Shown here piece after piece: positions 1 to 6,780 of a stretch of DNA of 64,000 bases. The stretch's first letter is position 1, and every line of letters starts with the position of its first letter. The DNA comes from Treponema sp. (GTDB lineage Bacteria > Spirochaetota > Spirochaetia > Treponematales > Treponemataceae), in contig JAFUDX010000007.1 in the NCBI GenBank assembly GCA_017464425.1, positions 1-64,000 on the forward strand. The letters run 5' to 3'. The notes below the pieces were generated by a model, which worked only from the letters and a program-made list of their open reading frames with translations, was not told the DNA's origin and searched no databases. The position numbers were made by a program, and so were the translations under genes.

Positions 1-456
1 AAGTGATTTTCCGCTTTCATGTTGAGGAAGCTCTTGGAACGCTTCGGAAAGTCTCATCGTCTTTTCGAGCGGGAAAGGGCTGTCACCATTATAAAATACA
101 TAGCATTCAGGTCGGGGAAGCTTGATTTGCTTTGAGTGATATTTCTCGTGCTTCTCGAAAATCCTGCTGTACTGCGCCACGATGTATTCCAGTCAGCGGA
201 ACGCCATATTGTTGTTGATTGTGCTCTGCTGCTCGGCAAGGATGATAATCGTGTCGTTTATCATCATCGAGACATCGTTGTTCAGACCGCGGTAGACCAC
301 ATTTTCCAGCGTGACTGGCTCAATCGTCACCTCGCCGATTTTGAAATCCGTGCCGTGAATCGCGTTGTAGAGCGAGAGGAAGTATTCCTTCGAGTTCACG
401 CTCCGCCCGAAAATGCTCACGAACAGGTTGTCCTTGTAGTTGCGTCTTTCTGCCAT
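1..456 (-). pseudogene. Rpn/PD-(D/E)XK transposase-family nuclease, broken by an in-frame TGA; runs off the window
   Basis: The gene starts at the ATG at 456, preceded by AAGGAG at 462-467, and reads MAERRNYKDNLFVSIFG onward. This resembles the Rpn / PDDEXK_2 family of recombination-promoting nucleases, often annotated as transposases. After about 87 residues, ending NNNMAFR, a TGA codon at 193-195 interrupts it. The same frame then continues without a stop to the window edge, reading LEYIVAQYSRIFEKHEKYH and so on. Family members normally have Trp at this place (MAFRWLEYI), so one TGG-to-TGA change explains the break. Family assignment is from remembered sequence character, not a search. TGA ends many intact genes here, so reading it as Trp is unlikely. 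The rest of the gene lies outside the window. Confidence 0.75.
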
Positions 457-565
457 ATATGCTCCTTGAAAGCCCACCCTGCTTTCAGTGTATATATAGC
501 GAAAATTTTTGCGTTTTCGGCAACGGAACTCAAAAAAATTGAAAAATTTCTTTCAAAAAAAAGCA

Positions 566-600
566 TTTTTTCATTATGAAATTTAAACGAGGGATTTTTT
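566..600. repeat. 35-bp upstream block, copy A
   Basis: This 35-bp AT-rich block, with core CATTATGAAATTTAAACGAG, is identical to 3828-3862. Each copy lies 50-90 bp upstream of one of two paralogous lipoprotein genes. It may carry their shared promoter or operator, or mark the end of a duplicated segment. Confidence 0.85.
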
Positions 601-657
601 GTCATAGTTTTTGCTTTCAGAAAACGCATGACGCCTTGTCTAAAATGGGGGAATTTT

Positions 658-1539
658 ATGAAACTTTCAAAGAAGATTTTGGCTGCGTTTAGTGCAGCTG
701 CGATGTTGGTTTTGGCAGGTAGCTTTGTTGCTTGTGCTGATGATGAGGAAAGCGCATTTTCAGGTAAAAAGGTTGATTTCGATAACAGCTATGTTACCAC
801 GACAACAGCTACGGATGGAACCGTAACTGTCAAAAATGCAAAATCAACAGATACAAATGCTGTTGAAAATAACAGTTACTACTATCGTGCCTTCAAAAAA
901 CTTGCTACAAAACACTACGGCTCAACCTGTGTAATCACATTGACACCACAGGATGACGGTAAAGCTTACTCTTCTACTAATGCTGCCAATGGTGTTGCAG
1001 GCTTCGTTTTCAATCTTACCAAAAACACAACTGACACATCGGCATATGACTTTGACATCGCTGCAATTCAGTATGATGGCTCAAAGATCCGAACATATGT
1101 CTCAAAATATGTGAACGCAGCTCTTAAAGACAACAACTTCACAACTGCCAAAAACTTTACACAATCTGACGGAACTACAACTTCAACAGAAGATAAAATT
1201 TTAAAAGGTTCTTCTAGTGCCTATTTTGACTTTACTGCTAGTGATTTTACTAAAGATCCTGCAACAGGCGCAATCACAGTAGTCGTTAAAGTTACAGCAA
1301 ATGACGATGGAGGCTATTCTATTGACTATTATAATTCGCTTGAAAATGCACAGGCTGGCACAGGGTCAAAGAAAACTGCGACTGTTACAGCAGCTAAAAC
1401 AGGTTATACTCAAAAGACACAGACAGAAATGGCTATGTATGCGAATATCTATCCTGGACAGCATATGGTGTCAGAATTTGCTTTCAAAGATACTGTTGGA
1501 AACGATCTTCCGTTTGAAGATGAAGTTGTAGAATACTAA
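658..1539 (+). CDS. Exported lipoprotein, paralogue A (function unknown)
   Basis: The product is 293 aa. It starts at the ATG at 658 (MKLSKKILAAF), not the upstream in-frame ATG, because a G-rich ribosome site (GGGGGAA) lies just before it and a signal peptide begins there. A lipobox-like SFVAC at about residues 21-25 predicts a lipidated, exported protein. The mature part is rich in Thr, Ser, Asp and Lys and looks like a beta-rich domain (FVFNLTKN, YDFDIAAI, MAMYANIYPG). The same blocks recur in the gene at 3911-4804, so the two are clear paralogues. I do not recognise a named family. It is followed by a strong terminator and then by brnT, an order repeated in the second copy. Confidence 0.8.
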   Translation: MKLSKKILAAFSAAAMLVLAGSFVACADDEESAFSGKKVDFDNSYVTTTTATDGTVTVKNAKSTDTNAVENNSYYYRAFKKLATKHYGSTCVITLTPQDDGKAYSSTNAANGVAGFVFNLTKNTTDTSAYDFDIAAIQYDGSKIRTYVSKYVNAALKDNNFTTAKNFTQSDGTTTSTEDKILKGSSSAYFDFTASDFTKDPATGAITVVVKVTANDDGGYSIDYYNSLENAQAGTGSKKTATVTAAKTGYTQKTQTEMAMYANIYPGQHMVSEFAFKDTVGNDLPFEDEVVEY

Positions 1540-1596
1540 TAGCTTGTCAGTTCAAGTCACACACTGAACTAACACTTTTGCCACAATAGGCATCGC

Positions 1597-1633
1597 ACGG
1601 CAGGGAAGCACATCGTTTTCCTGCCGTTTTTTT
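1597..1633 (+). terminator. Rho-independent terminator after lipoprotein A
   Basis: The stem ACGGCAGGGAA pairs with the TTCCTGCCGT arm and is followed by seven T. The same kind of hairpin (GGCAGGAA...TTCCTTGCC) recurs at 2135-2171, so the brnTA pair is enclosed by two related terminators. Confidence 0.85.
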
Positions 1634-1634
1634 A

Positions 1635-1663
1635 TAGACAGCCCTATGTAACTATGCTAAAAT
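1635..1663 (+). promoter_or_regulatory. Sigma-70-type promoter abutting the brnT start codon
   Basis: TAGACA (1635-1640), a 17-bp spacer and TAAAAT (1658-1663) form a near-consensus promoter. Only six bases separate the -10 box from the ATG at 1670, and no Shine-Dalgarno site is visible, so the transcript is probably leaderless. The second brnT copy has the same layout. Confidence 0.65.
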
Positions 1664-1669
1664 AAAGCG

Positions 1670-1972
1670 ATGGAACGGTGCTTTGAATGGGATGAAAACA
1701 AGAATAAAATAAACAAAGAAAAGCATGGCATCTCATTTGAAGAAGCAGCTTTGGTCTTTGCGGATTCATTTGTTCTTGAAAAGTACGATGCCGAACATTC
1801 AACTTTGGATGAAGAGCGTTTCATCAGAATTGGGACTGTTTACAATGTTTTGATTGTTACAGTCATGTTTACTGACAGAAACGGAGTTACGCGCATAATT
1901 TCGGCACGGGCGGCGACTCCATTTGAACGGGAGGAATACTATGAAAACATCCGTAACACTTTCGGAACTTAA
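1670..1972 (+). CDS. brnT: BrnT-family ribonuclease toxin (copy 1)
   Basis: The product is 100 aa, typical for BrnT. It shows the family N-terminus (FEWDENKNKINKEKHGISFEEA), a central DEERFIRIG block and the C-terminal RIISARAATPFEREEY block. BrnT toxins are RelE-fold ribonucleases that cut mRNA and are held in check by BrnA, which also represses the operon. The ATG at 1670 has no ribosome site but lies six bases after a good -10 box, which suggests leaderless translation. It overlaps brnA by 32 bp, the usual arrangement. Its partner antitoxin lacks the C-terminal half, so either the toxin is inactive, it is restrained by the second BrnA at 5219, or the short BrnA is sufficient. Confidence 0.88.
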   Translation: MERCFEWDENKNKINKEKHGISFEEAALVFADSFVLEKYDAEHSTLDEERFIRIGTVYNVLIVTVMFTDRNGVTRIISARAATPFEREEYYENIRNTFGT

Positions 1973-2123
1973 GCGAAAACCTGTTTCTGTTGAGCGTCTT
2001 ATTCAACTGAGCAAATTAAGCGAACGCACTGTAGATTGTTCCGATATTCCCGAACAATCAGCCGCAGATTTTAAGGCATTCAAGCCAAAATATATCGAAA
2101 ACACAAAGTCAGCACATAATTAA
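1941..2123 (+). CDS. brnA: BrnA-family antitoxin, C-terminally truncated
   Basis: The product is 60 aa from the ATG at 1941, with GGGAGG just upstream, and the gene overlaps the end of brnT. It keeps the BrnA signature around TVDCSDIPEQSA. It ends at FKPKYIENTKSAHN, before the ribbon-helix-helix segment seen in full BrnA proteins (compare DNDNLAWLKQAGKGYQQRLN in the copy at 5219-5533). No frameshifted remainder is visible downstream; a terminator follows at once. In the known family the N-terminal part contacts BrnT and the C-terminal part dimerises and binds DNA. This copy may therefore still neutralise toxin but is unlikely to repress transcription. Confidence 0.75.
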   Translation: MKTSVTLSELKRKPVSVERLIQLSKLSERTVDCSDIPEQSAADFKAFKPKYIENTKSAHN

Positions 2124-2134
2124 GGTTCTCTCGT

Positions 2135-2171
2135 GGCAGGAAGGCGGTAGGTTTTCCTTGCCGCTTTTTTT
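2135..2171 (+). terminator. Terminator between brnA copy 1 and the ToxN-like relic
   Basis: GGCAGGAA pairs with TTCCTTGCC with one bulged T, followed by seven T. In type III toxin-antitoxin loci a terminator lies just upstream of the toxin. Here it sits 11 bp before the relic's GTG start, but no antitoxin RNA repeats remain ahead of it. Confidence 0.75.
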
Positions 2172-2182
2172 ATGGAGAAACT

Positions 2183-2565
2183 GTGTCCTATCAATTTGTT
2201 GCTATAACTGATGAGTATATCGCGTATCTGCAAAAAACAGAGCCAAAAGTTATGTCAAACAAGCAGAACGAGCGGACATATCACCGCAAGTATATCGGCA
2301 TTATCGAAGAACTTGGAGGTTTCAAGTATTTGAGATTATCAATTTTGACTTAAATGATGAAGGTGATTTGCGTTACAAGTTGATTGTGTACAATGAATTG
2401 TATTTTCTTCGCCAAAATGAGAGCAAAACCGAAAAGACAGCAAAAAATCTGTACAACGCGAAGAAAAATCAGGCGAATGAGCCCGATTACAAGCAAGCGA
2501 TTCTAAATGTGACGGTAGATTTTCCAAAGTTGGAAGAACTGTGCCTGAATTATAAAAAGTTATAA
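2183..2565 (+). pseudogene. Decayed type III toxin of the ToxN/AbiQ family
   Basis: A GTG at 2183 preceded by TGGAG opens a frame reading SYQFVAITDEYIAYLQKTEP and, further on, RKYIGIIEELGGFKY. This matches the N-terminus of ToxN/AbiQ endoribonucleases (strand, DEYIxYL, KYIGI...GFxY). The frame then fails and stops at 2337-2339. In another frame (+2 or -1 shift) the sequence continues from about position 2331 as EIINFDLNDEG, YKLIVYNELYFLRQNES and VDFPKLEELCLNYKKL, matching the family C-terminus. About 50 central residues, including the usual PLSSPK-like block, are missing. It is therefore an internal deletion with a frameshift. Family assignment rests on remembered ToxN/AbiQ sequences, not a search. 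The expected antitoxin repeat RNA is absent upstream. Confidence 0.7.
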
Positions 2566-2702
2566 AACACTTTTCAAAGTATAAAGAATTATAAAAATCT
2601 ATAAAATATTTTCTGAATTATAAAGAATCGTAAAGAATTATAAAACAAATCTTGAATTATAAAGATTTATAAAGTAAAATTGCAATTATAAAAAGTTATA
2701 AA
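2551..2702. repeat. Helically phased TATAAA array upstream of the AAA ATPase gene
   Basis: TATAAA occurs at 2551, 2561, 2580, 2590, 2600, 2619, 2639, 2658, 2668, 2687 and 2697, with a degenerate CGTAAA at 2629. Every spacing is 10 or 19 bp. The first two boxes overlap the last codons of the ToxN relic and the last ends 15 bp before the ATPase start. The boxes would lie on about the same face of the helix, as expected for a multi-site operator or intrinsically curved DNA. Confidence 0.9.
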
Positions 2703-2717
2703 GAGTAGGTGAAAGTT

Positions 2718-3782
2718 ATGCAGAATCCTTTTACGACAACATTCAGTAAAAATCCTGATTATTCGTATATTTTTACGGAGCAGATTTCTGAAATTCTAGA
2801 AAACTTTAGTTACGAAAATCCTTCTGAGTCCGTCTATAAAATCACAGGTGCGCGCGGTTCTGGGAAAACGGTCATTTTGGCAAAACTTGAAGAAGAATTC
2901 CGCAGCGAAGAAAACAAATCAAACGGCTGGCTCGTTTTTGACTTGAATCCGAATCGTGATATGCTCACTCAATTTGCGGCTATGCTTGTAAAAGAAGGCT
3001 TCGGAAAATCTGCTTCAAAATCAAAAACGCTCAATCTCTCCGCAAATATTTTGGGAAATGGGGCGGGCATCGCTGTTTCTTCAGAGAAAGAGAATCGTTT
3101 TTTTGATATTGGCACTGAAATTGAAACGATGCTGCAAAAAGTGCAAAAAAAAGGGAAAAAAATCTTTATCGGCATTGATGAAGTTTCAAAAACAGCCGAA
3201 ATGATTGACTTCACTTCTGAATACGGTCGATGGCTTAGGGCAAATTATCCTGTGTATCTTGTGTGCACGGGGCTTTACGAAAATATGATGGAAGTCAGCA
3301 ATGTTAAAAATCTTACTTTTTTTCGTAGGGCAAGTACGGTTAAAACGGAGCCGCTCAATATGGTCAGAATGGCTGAAATGTACCGCCGTCTTTTGCCGAT
3401 TGAAATTGACGAAGCGCGAAAAATGGCGAAAATCACAAAAGGATATGCCTATTCGTTTCAAGTACTTGGATTTTTGTATTTTAAAAAGCGACAATCCGAA
3501 ACGCTTGAAGACATCATTCCTCCCTTTAAAGCAGAGTTGTTTGCATATTCGTACGAAAAAATTTGGGAAGAACTGACCGAAGGCGACAGGTTTTTCTTGA
3601 AATGCCTCACCCAAAAAGATGAATACAAGCGCGAAGATATCTTGCCCCTGCTCGGTGAAAAATCGGGCAATTATTCGGTTTATCGCGACCGTCTTTTAAA
3701 ACGCGGACTTTTGGAAAGTCGCAGGGCATTTGTTTCTCTTTCACTTCCGTTTTTTGCGGATTATATGAAAGAATACTGTTGA
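2718..3782 (+). CDS. AAA-type ATPase (P-loop NTPase) with C-terminal winged-helix-like region
   Basis: The product is 354 aa. The ATG at 2718 is chosen because AGGTGA ends five bases before it; an in-frame GTG at 2709 is the alternative. A Walker A motif GARGSGKT lies at residues 44-51, a Walker B IFIGIDEV at about 149-156, and a sensor-like YLVCTGLYENM follows about 40 residues later. The C-terminal third (EGDRFFLKCLTQK...YREDIL...YRDRLLKRGLLE) looks like a winged helix-turn-helix. This resembles the stand-alone Orc/Cdc6-like or archaeal-type ATPases common in host-associated Treponema, whose job is unknown. There is no signal peptide. It is probably regulated through the TATAAA lattice directly upstream, possibly by its own product. 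Confidence 0.75.
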   Translation: MQNPFTTTFSKNPDYSYIFTEQISEILENFSYENPSESVYKITGARGSGKTVILAKLEEEFRSEENKSNGWLVFDLNPNRDMLTQFAAMLVKEGFGKSASKSKTLNLSANILGNGAGIAVSSEKENRFFDIGTEIETMLQKVQKKGKKIFIGIDEVSKTAEMIDFTSEYGRWLRANYPVYLVCTGLYENMMEVSNVKNLTFFRRASTVKTEPLNMVRMAEMYRRLLPIEIDEARKMAKITKGYAYSFQVLGFLYFKKRQSETLEDIIPPFKAELFAYSYEKIWEELTEGDRFFLKCLTQKDEYKREDILPLLGEKSGNYSVYRDRLLKRGLLESRRAFVSLSLPFFADYMKEYC

Positions 3783-3827
3783 TAAAATTTTCTAGCATTT
3801 TCTCCGTTTTTCTTTTATTTCCTCCCG

Positions 3828-3862
3828 TTTTTTCATTATGAAATTTAAACGAGGGATTTTTT
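3828..3862. repeat. 35-bp upstream block, copy B
   Basis: This is identical to 566-600 and lies 49 bp before the second lipoprotein paralogue. A CATAAT -10-like hexamer follows at 3865-3870. Confidence 0.85.
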
Positions 3863-3910
3863 TTCATAATAATTTTGTGCTAAAAAATTCTGGTTTTTGG
3901 AGGAACTTTT

Positions 3911-4804
3911 ATGAAACTTTCAAAGAAAGTATTGGCTGCATTCAGCATGGTTGCGGCTTTGGCTCTGGCGGTGTCTTTCACTTCTTGTGCTGATGAGGAA
4001 GACGAGAACGGTGTTATCGAGGTGAGCGGCAACAAGGCTACCGTAAATTACACAAACGAGTCTTCAACTGAATATGCTCGCGCATTCAGAACCTTGAAAC
4101 AAGACCGAACAGACGCAACTTGCAAAATCACAATTGACCGAGCAAAATCAAAGGGAAACGGCGGTGTCGTCGGATTCATGTTCAACGAGTCAAAAGCTAA
4201 AGTTACAGATGCCGATATTGCGGAAGGAAAAGAAGCTATTGACGCTGGCTACTTGACTGGAGTCACAGCAGCTCAGCTTGAGGCTCTCAAAGGCAAAGAA
4301 TACTACGACTTCTCAATCGCAGGTATCGGTCTTGTGCAACCTGTATCGACAAGCAGCAAAGTTCGTGGTTATGTTTCTGTTTTTGACTTGGTAGATCCAA
4401 GTTCATTGGAATCAGGTAAAAACTTCCTTGACCTTCTCGGTGATGACGCTGAAAGCGTAAATGTAACAAAGGATAAAGTTTCAACTGCTGATTCTAATGG
4501 ATGGGTAGTTGTTAATGACTACACTGCAACGGACAATGTGTACACAATTTACATCAAAATGGCTGTTCAGACTGACGGAAGCATTAAACTCGATTACTAC
4601 AAAGATTCTGACTACACAAACAATAAGTTGAACGATAGTGCGACTGCTCTCCAGTCAATCACAATCGATGCAGAGGACACAGGTCTTGACTCAAAAAAGG
4701 ACGGTGGAATCGGATTTTATGCGAACGTCTACGGCTCATCAACATTGGTTGGTTCTTGGGAATTCTTCGATTTCGCTGGTAACGCAATCGCTATCGAAGA
4801 GTAA
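3911..4804 (+). CDS. Exported lipoprotein, paralogue B (function unknown)
   Basis: The product is 297 aa, with GGAGG a few bases before the ATG. The signal peptide MKLSKKVLAAFSMVAALALA and the lipobox-like SFTSC closely match paralogue A at 658-1539. Shared blocks follow in the same order: YARAFRTL / YYRAFKKL, VVGFMFNESK / VAGFVFNLTK, YYDFSIAGI / AYDFDIAAI, IGFYANVY / MAMYANIY. Spirochaete lipoproteins of this sort are usually anchored to the inner or outer membrane. The gene is followed by a terminator and then a brnTA pair, so this region repeats the layout at 566-2123. Confidence 0.8.
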   Translation: MKLSKKVLAAFSMVAALALAVSFTSCADEEDENGVIEVSGNKATVNYTNESSTEYARAFRTLKQDRTDATCKITIDRAKSKGNGGVVGFMFNESKAKVTDADIAEGKEAIDAGYLTGVTAAQLEALKGKEYYDFSIAGIGLVQPVSTSSKVRGYVSVFDLVDPSSLESGKNFLDLLGDDAESVNVTKDKVSTADSNGWVVVNDYTATDNVYTIYIKMAVQTDGSIKLDYYKDSDYTNNKLNDSATALQSITIDAEDTGLDSKKDGGIGFYANVYGSSTLVGSWEFFDFAGNAIAIEE

Positions 4805-4849
4805 CTTAGACTAATTTGCTTTCGCGTTGTCTCCATGCAACGCAATCGT

Positions 4850-4878
4850 TGCCCTGCCTCGTGCGGGGCACTTTTTTT
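4850..4878 (+). terminator. Rho-independent terminator after lipoprotein B
   Basis: TGCCCTGC pairs with GCGGGGCA around a CTCGT loop and is followed by C and seven T. It separates the lipoprotein from the brnTA promoter only five bases downstream. Confidence 0.85.
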
Positions 4879-4882
4879 GTAC

Positions 4883-4911
4883 TTGATTTATGTACATAAC
4901 TCTTGTACAAT
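4883..4911 (+). promoter_or_regulatory. Promoter abutting the second brnT start codon
   Basis: TTGATT (4883-4888), a 17-bp spacer and TACAAT (4906-4911) form a strong sigma-70-type promoter six bases before the ATG at 4918. No Shine-Dalgarno site fits in between, so translation is probably leaderless, as for the first copy. Confidence 0.7.
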
Positions 4912-4917
4912 AAAATT

Positions 4918-5247
4918 ATGGAATGGGATAAGGATTTTATCTATCTGAACACATTTGTATGGGACACGGCAAAGAACGAGGCGAACAAGATAAAGCACCA
5001 TGTTTCTTTTGAAACCGCAGTACGAATCTTCAACGACCCATGCATGATAATGCAGTATGATGACAAGAATTCTACACCCAAAGAAGAAAGATGGAAGTGT
5101 ACTGGAAGAGATTTGCAATCGGGGCTTTTTCAAACTCTTACAGTATCAATGACGGAGCGGGGAGAATTGAAAAGAATTTTTTCCGCACGAAAAGCGAACA
5201 AAACGGAGGTTAAGGATTATGAAGAAAATGCAGCAACAATCGTATAA
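4918..5247 (+). CDS. brnT: BrnT-family ribonuclease toxin (copy 2)
   Basis: The product is 109 aa from the ATG at 4918. The in-frame TTG at 4903 would lie within the promoter spacer, so it is rejected. Family blocks are FVWDTAKNEANKIKHHVSFE near the N-terminus, PKEERWKCTG in the middle and RIFSARKANKTEVKDYEE at the C-terminus. It should act as an mRNA-cleaving RelE-fold toxin neutralised by the adjacent BrnA. The gene overlaps brnA by 29 bp. It differs considerably from copy 1, so the duplication is old or the two pairs were acquired separately. Confidence 0.88.
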   Translation: MEWDKDFIYLNTFVWDTAKNEANKIKHHVSFETAVRIFNDPCMIMQYDDKNSTPKEERWKCTGRDLQSGLFQTLTVSMTERGELKRIFSARKANKTEVKDYEENAATIV

Positions 5248-5533
5248 AACAATTGATTTTCCGCCTCTTACGGGAGAGCAGATAAAAGAACTTGAATATC
5301 TAAAATCTATGGACGAAAGCGATATAGATTGTTCTGATATTCCAGAGAAATTAGAAACGCCTGTTTTATCTTATTATTTTCCATCTCTGAAAGTACCCAA
5401 AACCGACATTCACACGAAGATTGACAATGACAACCTTGCGTGGCTCAAACAGGCGGGCAAGGGGTATCAGCAACGGCTCAATAATGTTTTGCGTTGGGCA
5501 AGAATGAATAATTGCCCGATTGCGACATTGTAA
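5219..5533 (+). CDS. brnA: BrnA-family antitoxin (full length)
   Basis: The product is 104 aa. The N-terminal half carries the DIDCSDIPEKLE signature also found in the truncated copy at 1941. The C-terminal half has the family's DNA-binding ribbon-helix-helix segment (TKIDNDNLAWLKQAGKGYQQ and RLNNVLRWA). BrnA binds BrnT and represses the shared promoter. AAGGA precedes the ATG, inside brnT. Since the upstream pair has lost this DNA-binding half, this BrnA is the only likely repressor for both units, if cross-talk occurs. Confidence 0.88.
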   Translation: MKKMQQQSYKTIDFPPLTGEQIKELEYLKSMDESDIDCSDIPEKLETPVLSYYFPSLKVPKTDIHTKIDNDNLAWLKQAGKGYQQRLNNVLRWARMNNCPIATL

Positions 5534-5548
5534 ATACTCGGTCAGTTT

Positions 5549-6751
5549 ATGAAGAAAATAGTTTTTCTCATCTTTTTCTGTTTCTCGCAGCTTGCGTTTG
5601 CAAAAAAATCGCCGAATCTGACGCTCTCACAATCAAGTATTGTTCTTGCAGCTGAAACGGAAGAAACAAAAGTGCAGGACGGAAACGGCATCCATCTTTT
5701 CGTGAAAAAGCAGGGCGACATCAAAAGCGTGGCTCTCGTCCGCGTTGGCGAAAGTGGCTCTGGTCGGGAAATTCTTCGTGCGAAAGAATACAATCTGATA
5801 AATGGTGATGAAAAATTCAAAAACAGTGGAAAAAAGATGAATTTCAGCCTTATGAAAACTGATTTCGCGCTCATCGCCACAAAAACAGAAAAACACGACA
5901 TTTTGGGCGAATGTTTTCATATCTATATTCCCCAAAAAGTGATATACGGCTCGCTTTCGAACGCAAAAGCGCAGGATTTTTCGTTTAAAAATCTGAAAAT
6001 CCGTGCGTATGCCATGCCGTATTGCGATTATTCGAGCGAATACAAAGATTTTGACCTTTCTGGCTCGGACGATGTTGCTTCTGAACTCGCGTTTTTTCAG
6101 ATTGCGTCTGAAACGGGCGGGGATGTCACCCATATTGAAAGCGTCTCGGAACTTACAAAACAGCTGCTCGCCGAAATCGATGGCTTTGACTCGGCAGAAA
6201 AAACAGAACTTGTTTTCGCGATTGACGCAACCGACAGCATGAAAGACGATTTTGCGGAACTTCGCAAAAACTGGCTTCCAAAATTTGAAAAACAAATCAA
6301 AAATTTCCGCGCCGTGAAAATCGGACTGCTTTTTTACAAAGATTACGGCGATGAATACGACACAAAGGGATTGCCGATAAAGAATCTCGGATTTCTCAAA
6401 AATGCGAGCGCATTCTCAAAAGCCGTAAAAAATGCCAGCGTGAAAGGCGGGGGCGACCGAGAAGAAGCGGTGTGGGAAGCGTTGTATTCGTGCGCAACTG
6501 GCTTTGACTGGAGCGAAAATGCGAAGAAAAAAGTGATTTTGGTCGGCGATGCCCCACCAAGAGCCAATGATGATGGTAAATTTTCGTTGGAATCTTCGGC
6601 GATTCTCAAAAATCTTGCGAACAAAAAAATCAGCGTGGACTGTTTTCTTATTTCTGATTACGAAGAAAGCGTTGCGGTCATGAAAACCGTAGAAAAATCC
6701 CAAACCGCCGCCGAACTTTTGAAAGCGGTTGACGCATTTGACGCGAAATAG
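5549..6751 (+). CDS. Exported von Willebrand factor A (VWA) domain protein
   Basis: The product is 400 aa. A signal peptide (MKKIVFLIFFCFSQLAFA) predicts export to the periplasm. The N-terminal 200 residues are of unknown type. From about residue 220 a VWA domain follows, with a MIDAS-like metal site in FAIDATDSMKDD, a GGGDREEAVWEAL motif and VILVGDAPPRAND. VWA domains bind metal and mediate protein contact. The omptin-like protease gene follows 29 bp later on the same strand, so the two may be co-transcribed. No clear Shine-Dalgarno site precedes the ATG. Confidence 0.8.
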   Translation: MKKIVFLIFFCFSQLAFAKKSPNLTLSQSSIVLAAETEETKVQDGNGIHLFVKKQGDIKSVALVRVGESGSGREILRAKEYNLINGDEKFKNSGKKMNFSLMKTDFALIATKTEKHDILGECFHIYIPQKVIYGSLSNAKAQDFSFKNLKIRAYAMPYCDYSSEYKDFDLSGSDDVASELAFFQIASETGGDVTHIESVSELTKQLLAEIDGFDSAEKTELVFAIDATDSMKDDFAELRKNWLPKFEKQIKNFRAVKIGLLFYKDYGDEYDTKGLPIKNLGFLKNASAFSKAVKNASVKGGGDREEAVWEALYSCATGFDWSENAKKKVILVGDAPPRANDDGKFSLESSAILKNLANKKISVDCFLISDYEESVAVMKTVEKSQTAAELLKAVDAFDAK

Positions 6752-6780
6752 GAAAATAGAATGCATTGAACTTTCCCCCT

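Noticed and set aside
193-195. TGA read as tryptophan
   Set aside because: TGA is the normal stop of several intact genes here (for example at 3780-3782 and 28678-28680) and TGG is used for Trp throughout.
2551-2702. TATAAA array as a CRISPR array or a ToxI antitoxin RNA
   Set aside because: The units are only 6-10 bp, with no spacers of even length, no cas genes, and they lie downstream rather than upstream of the toxin relic.
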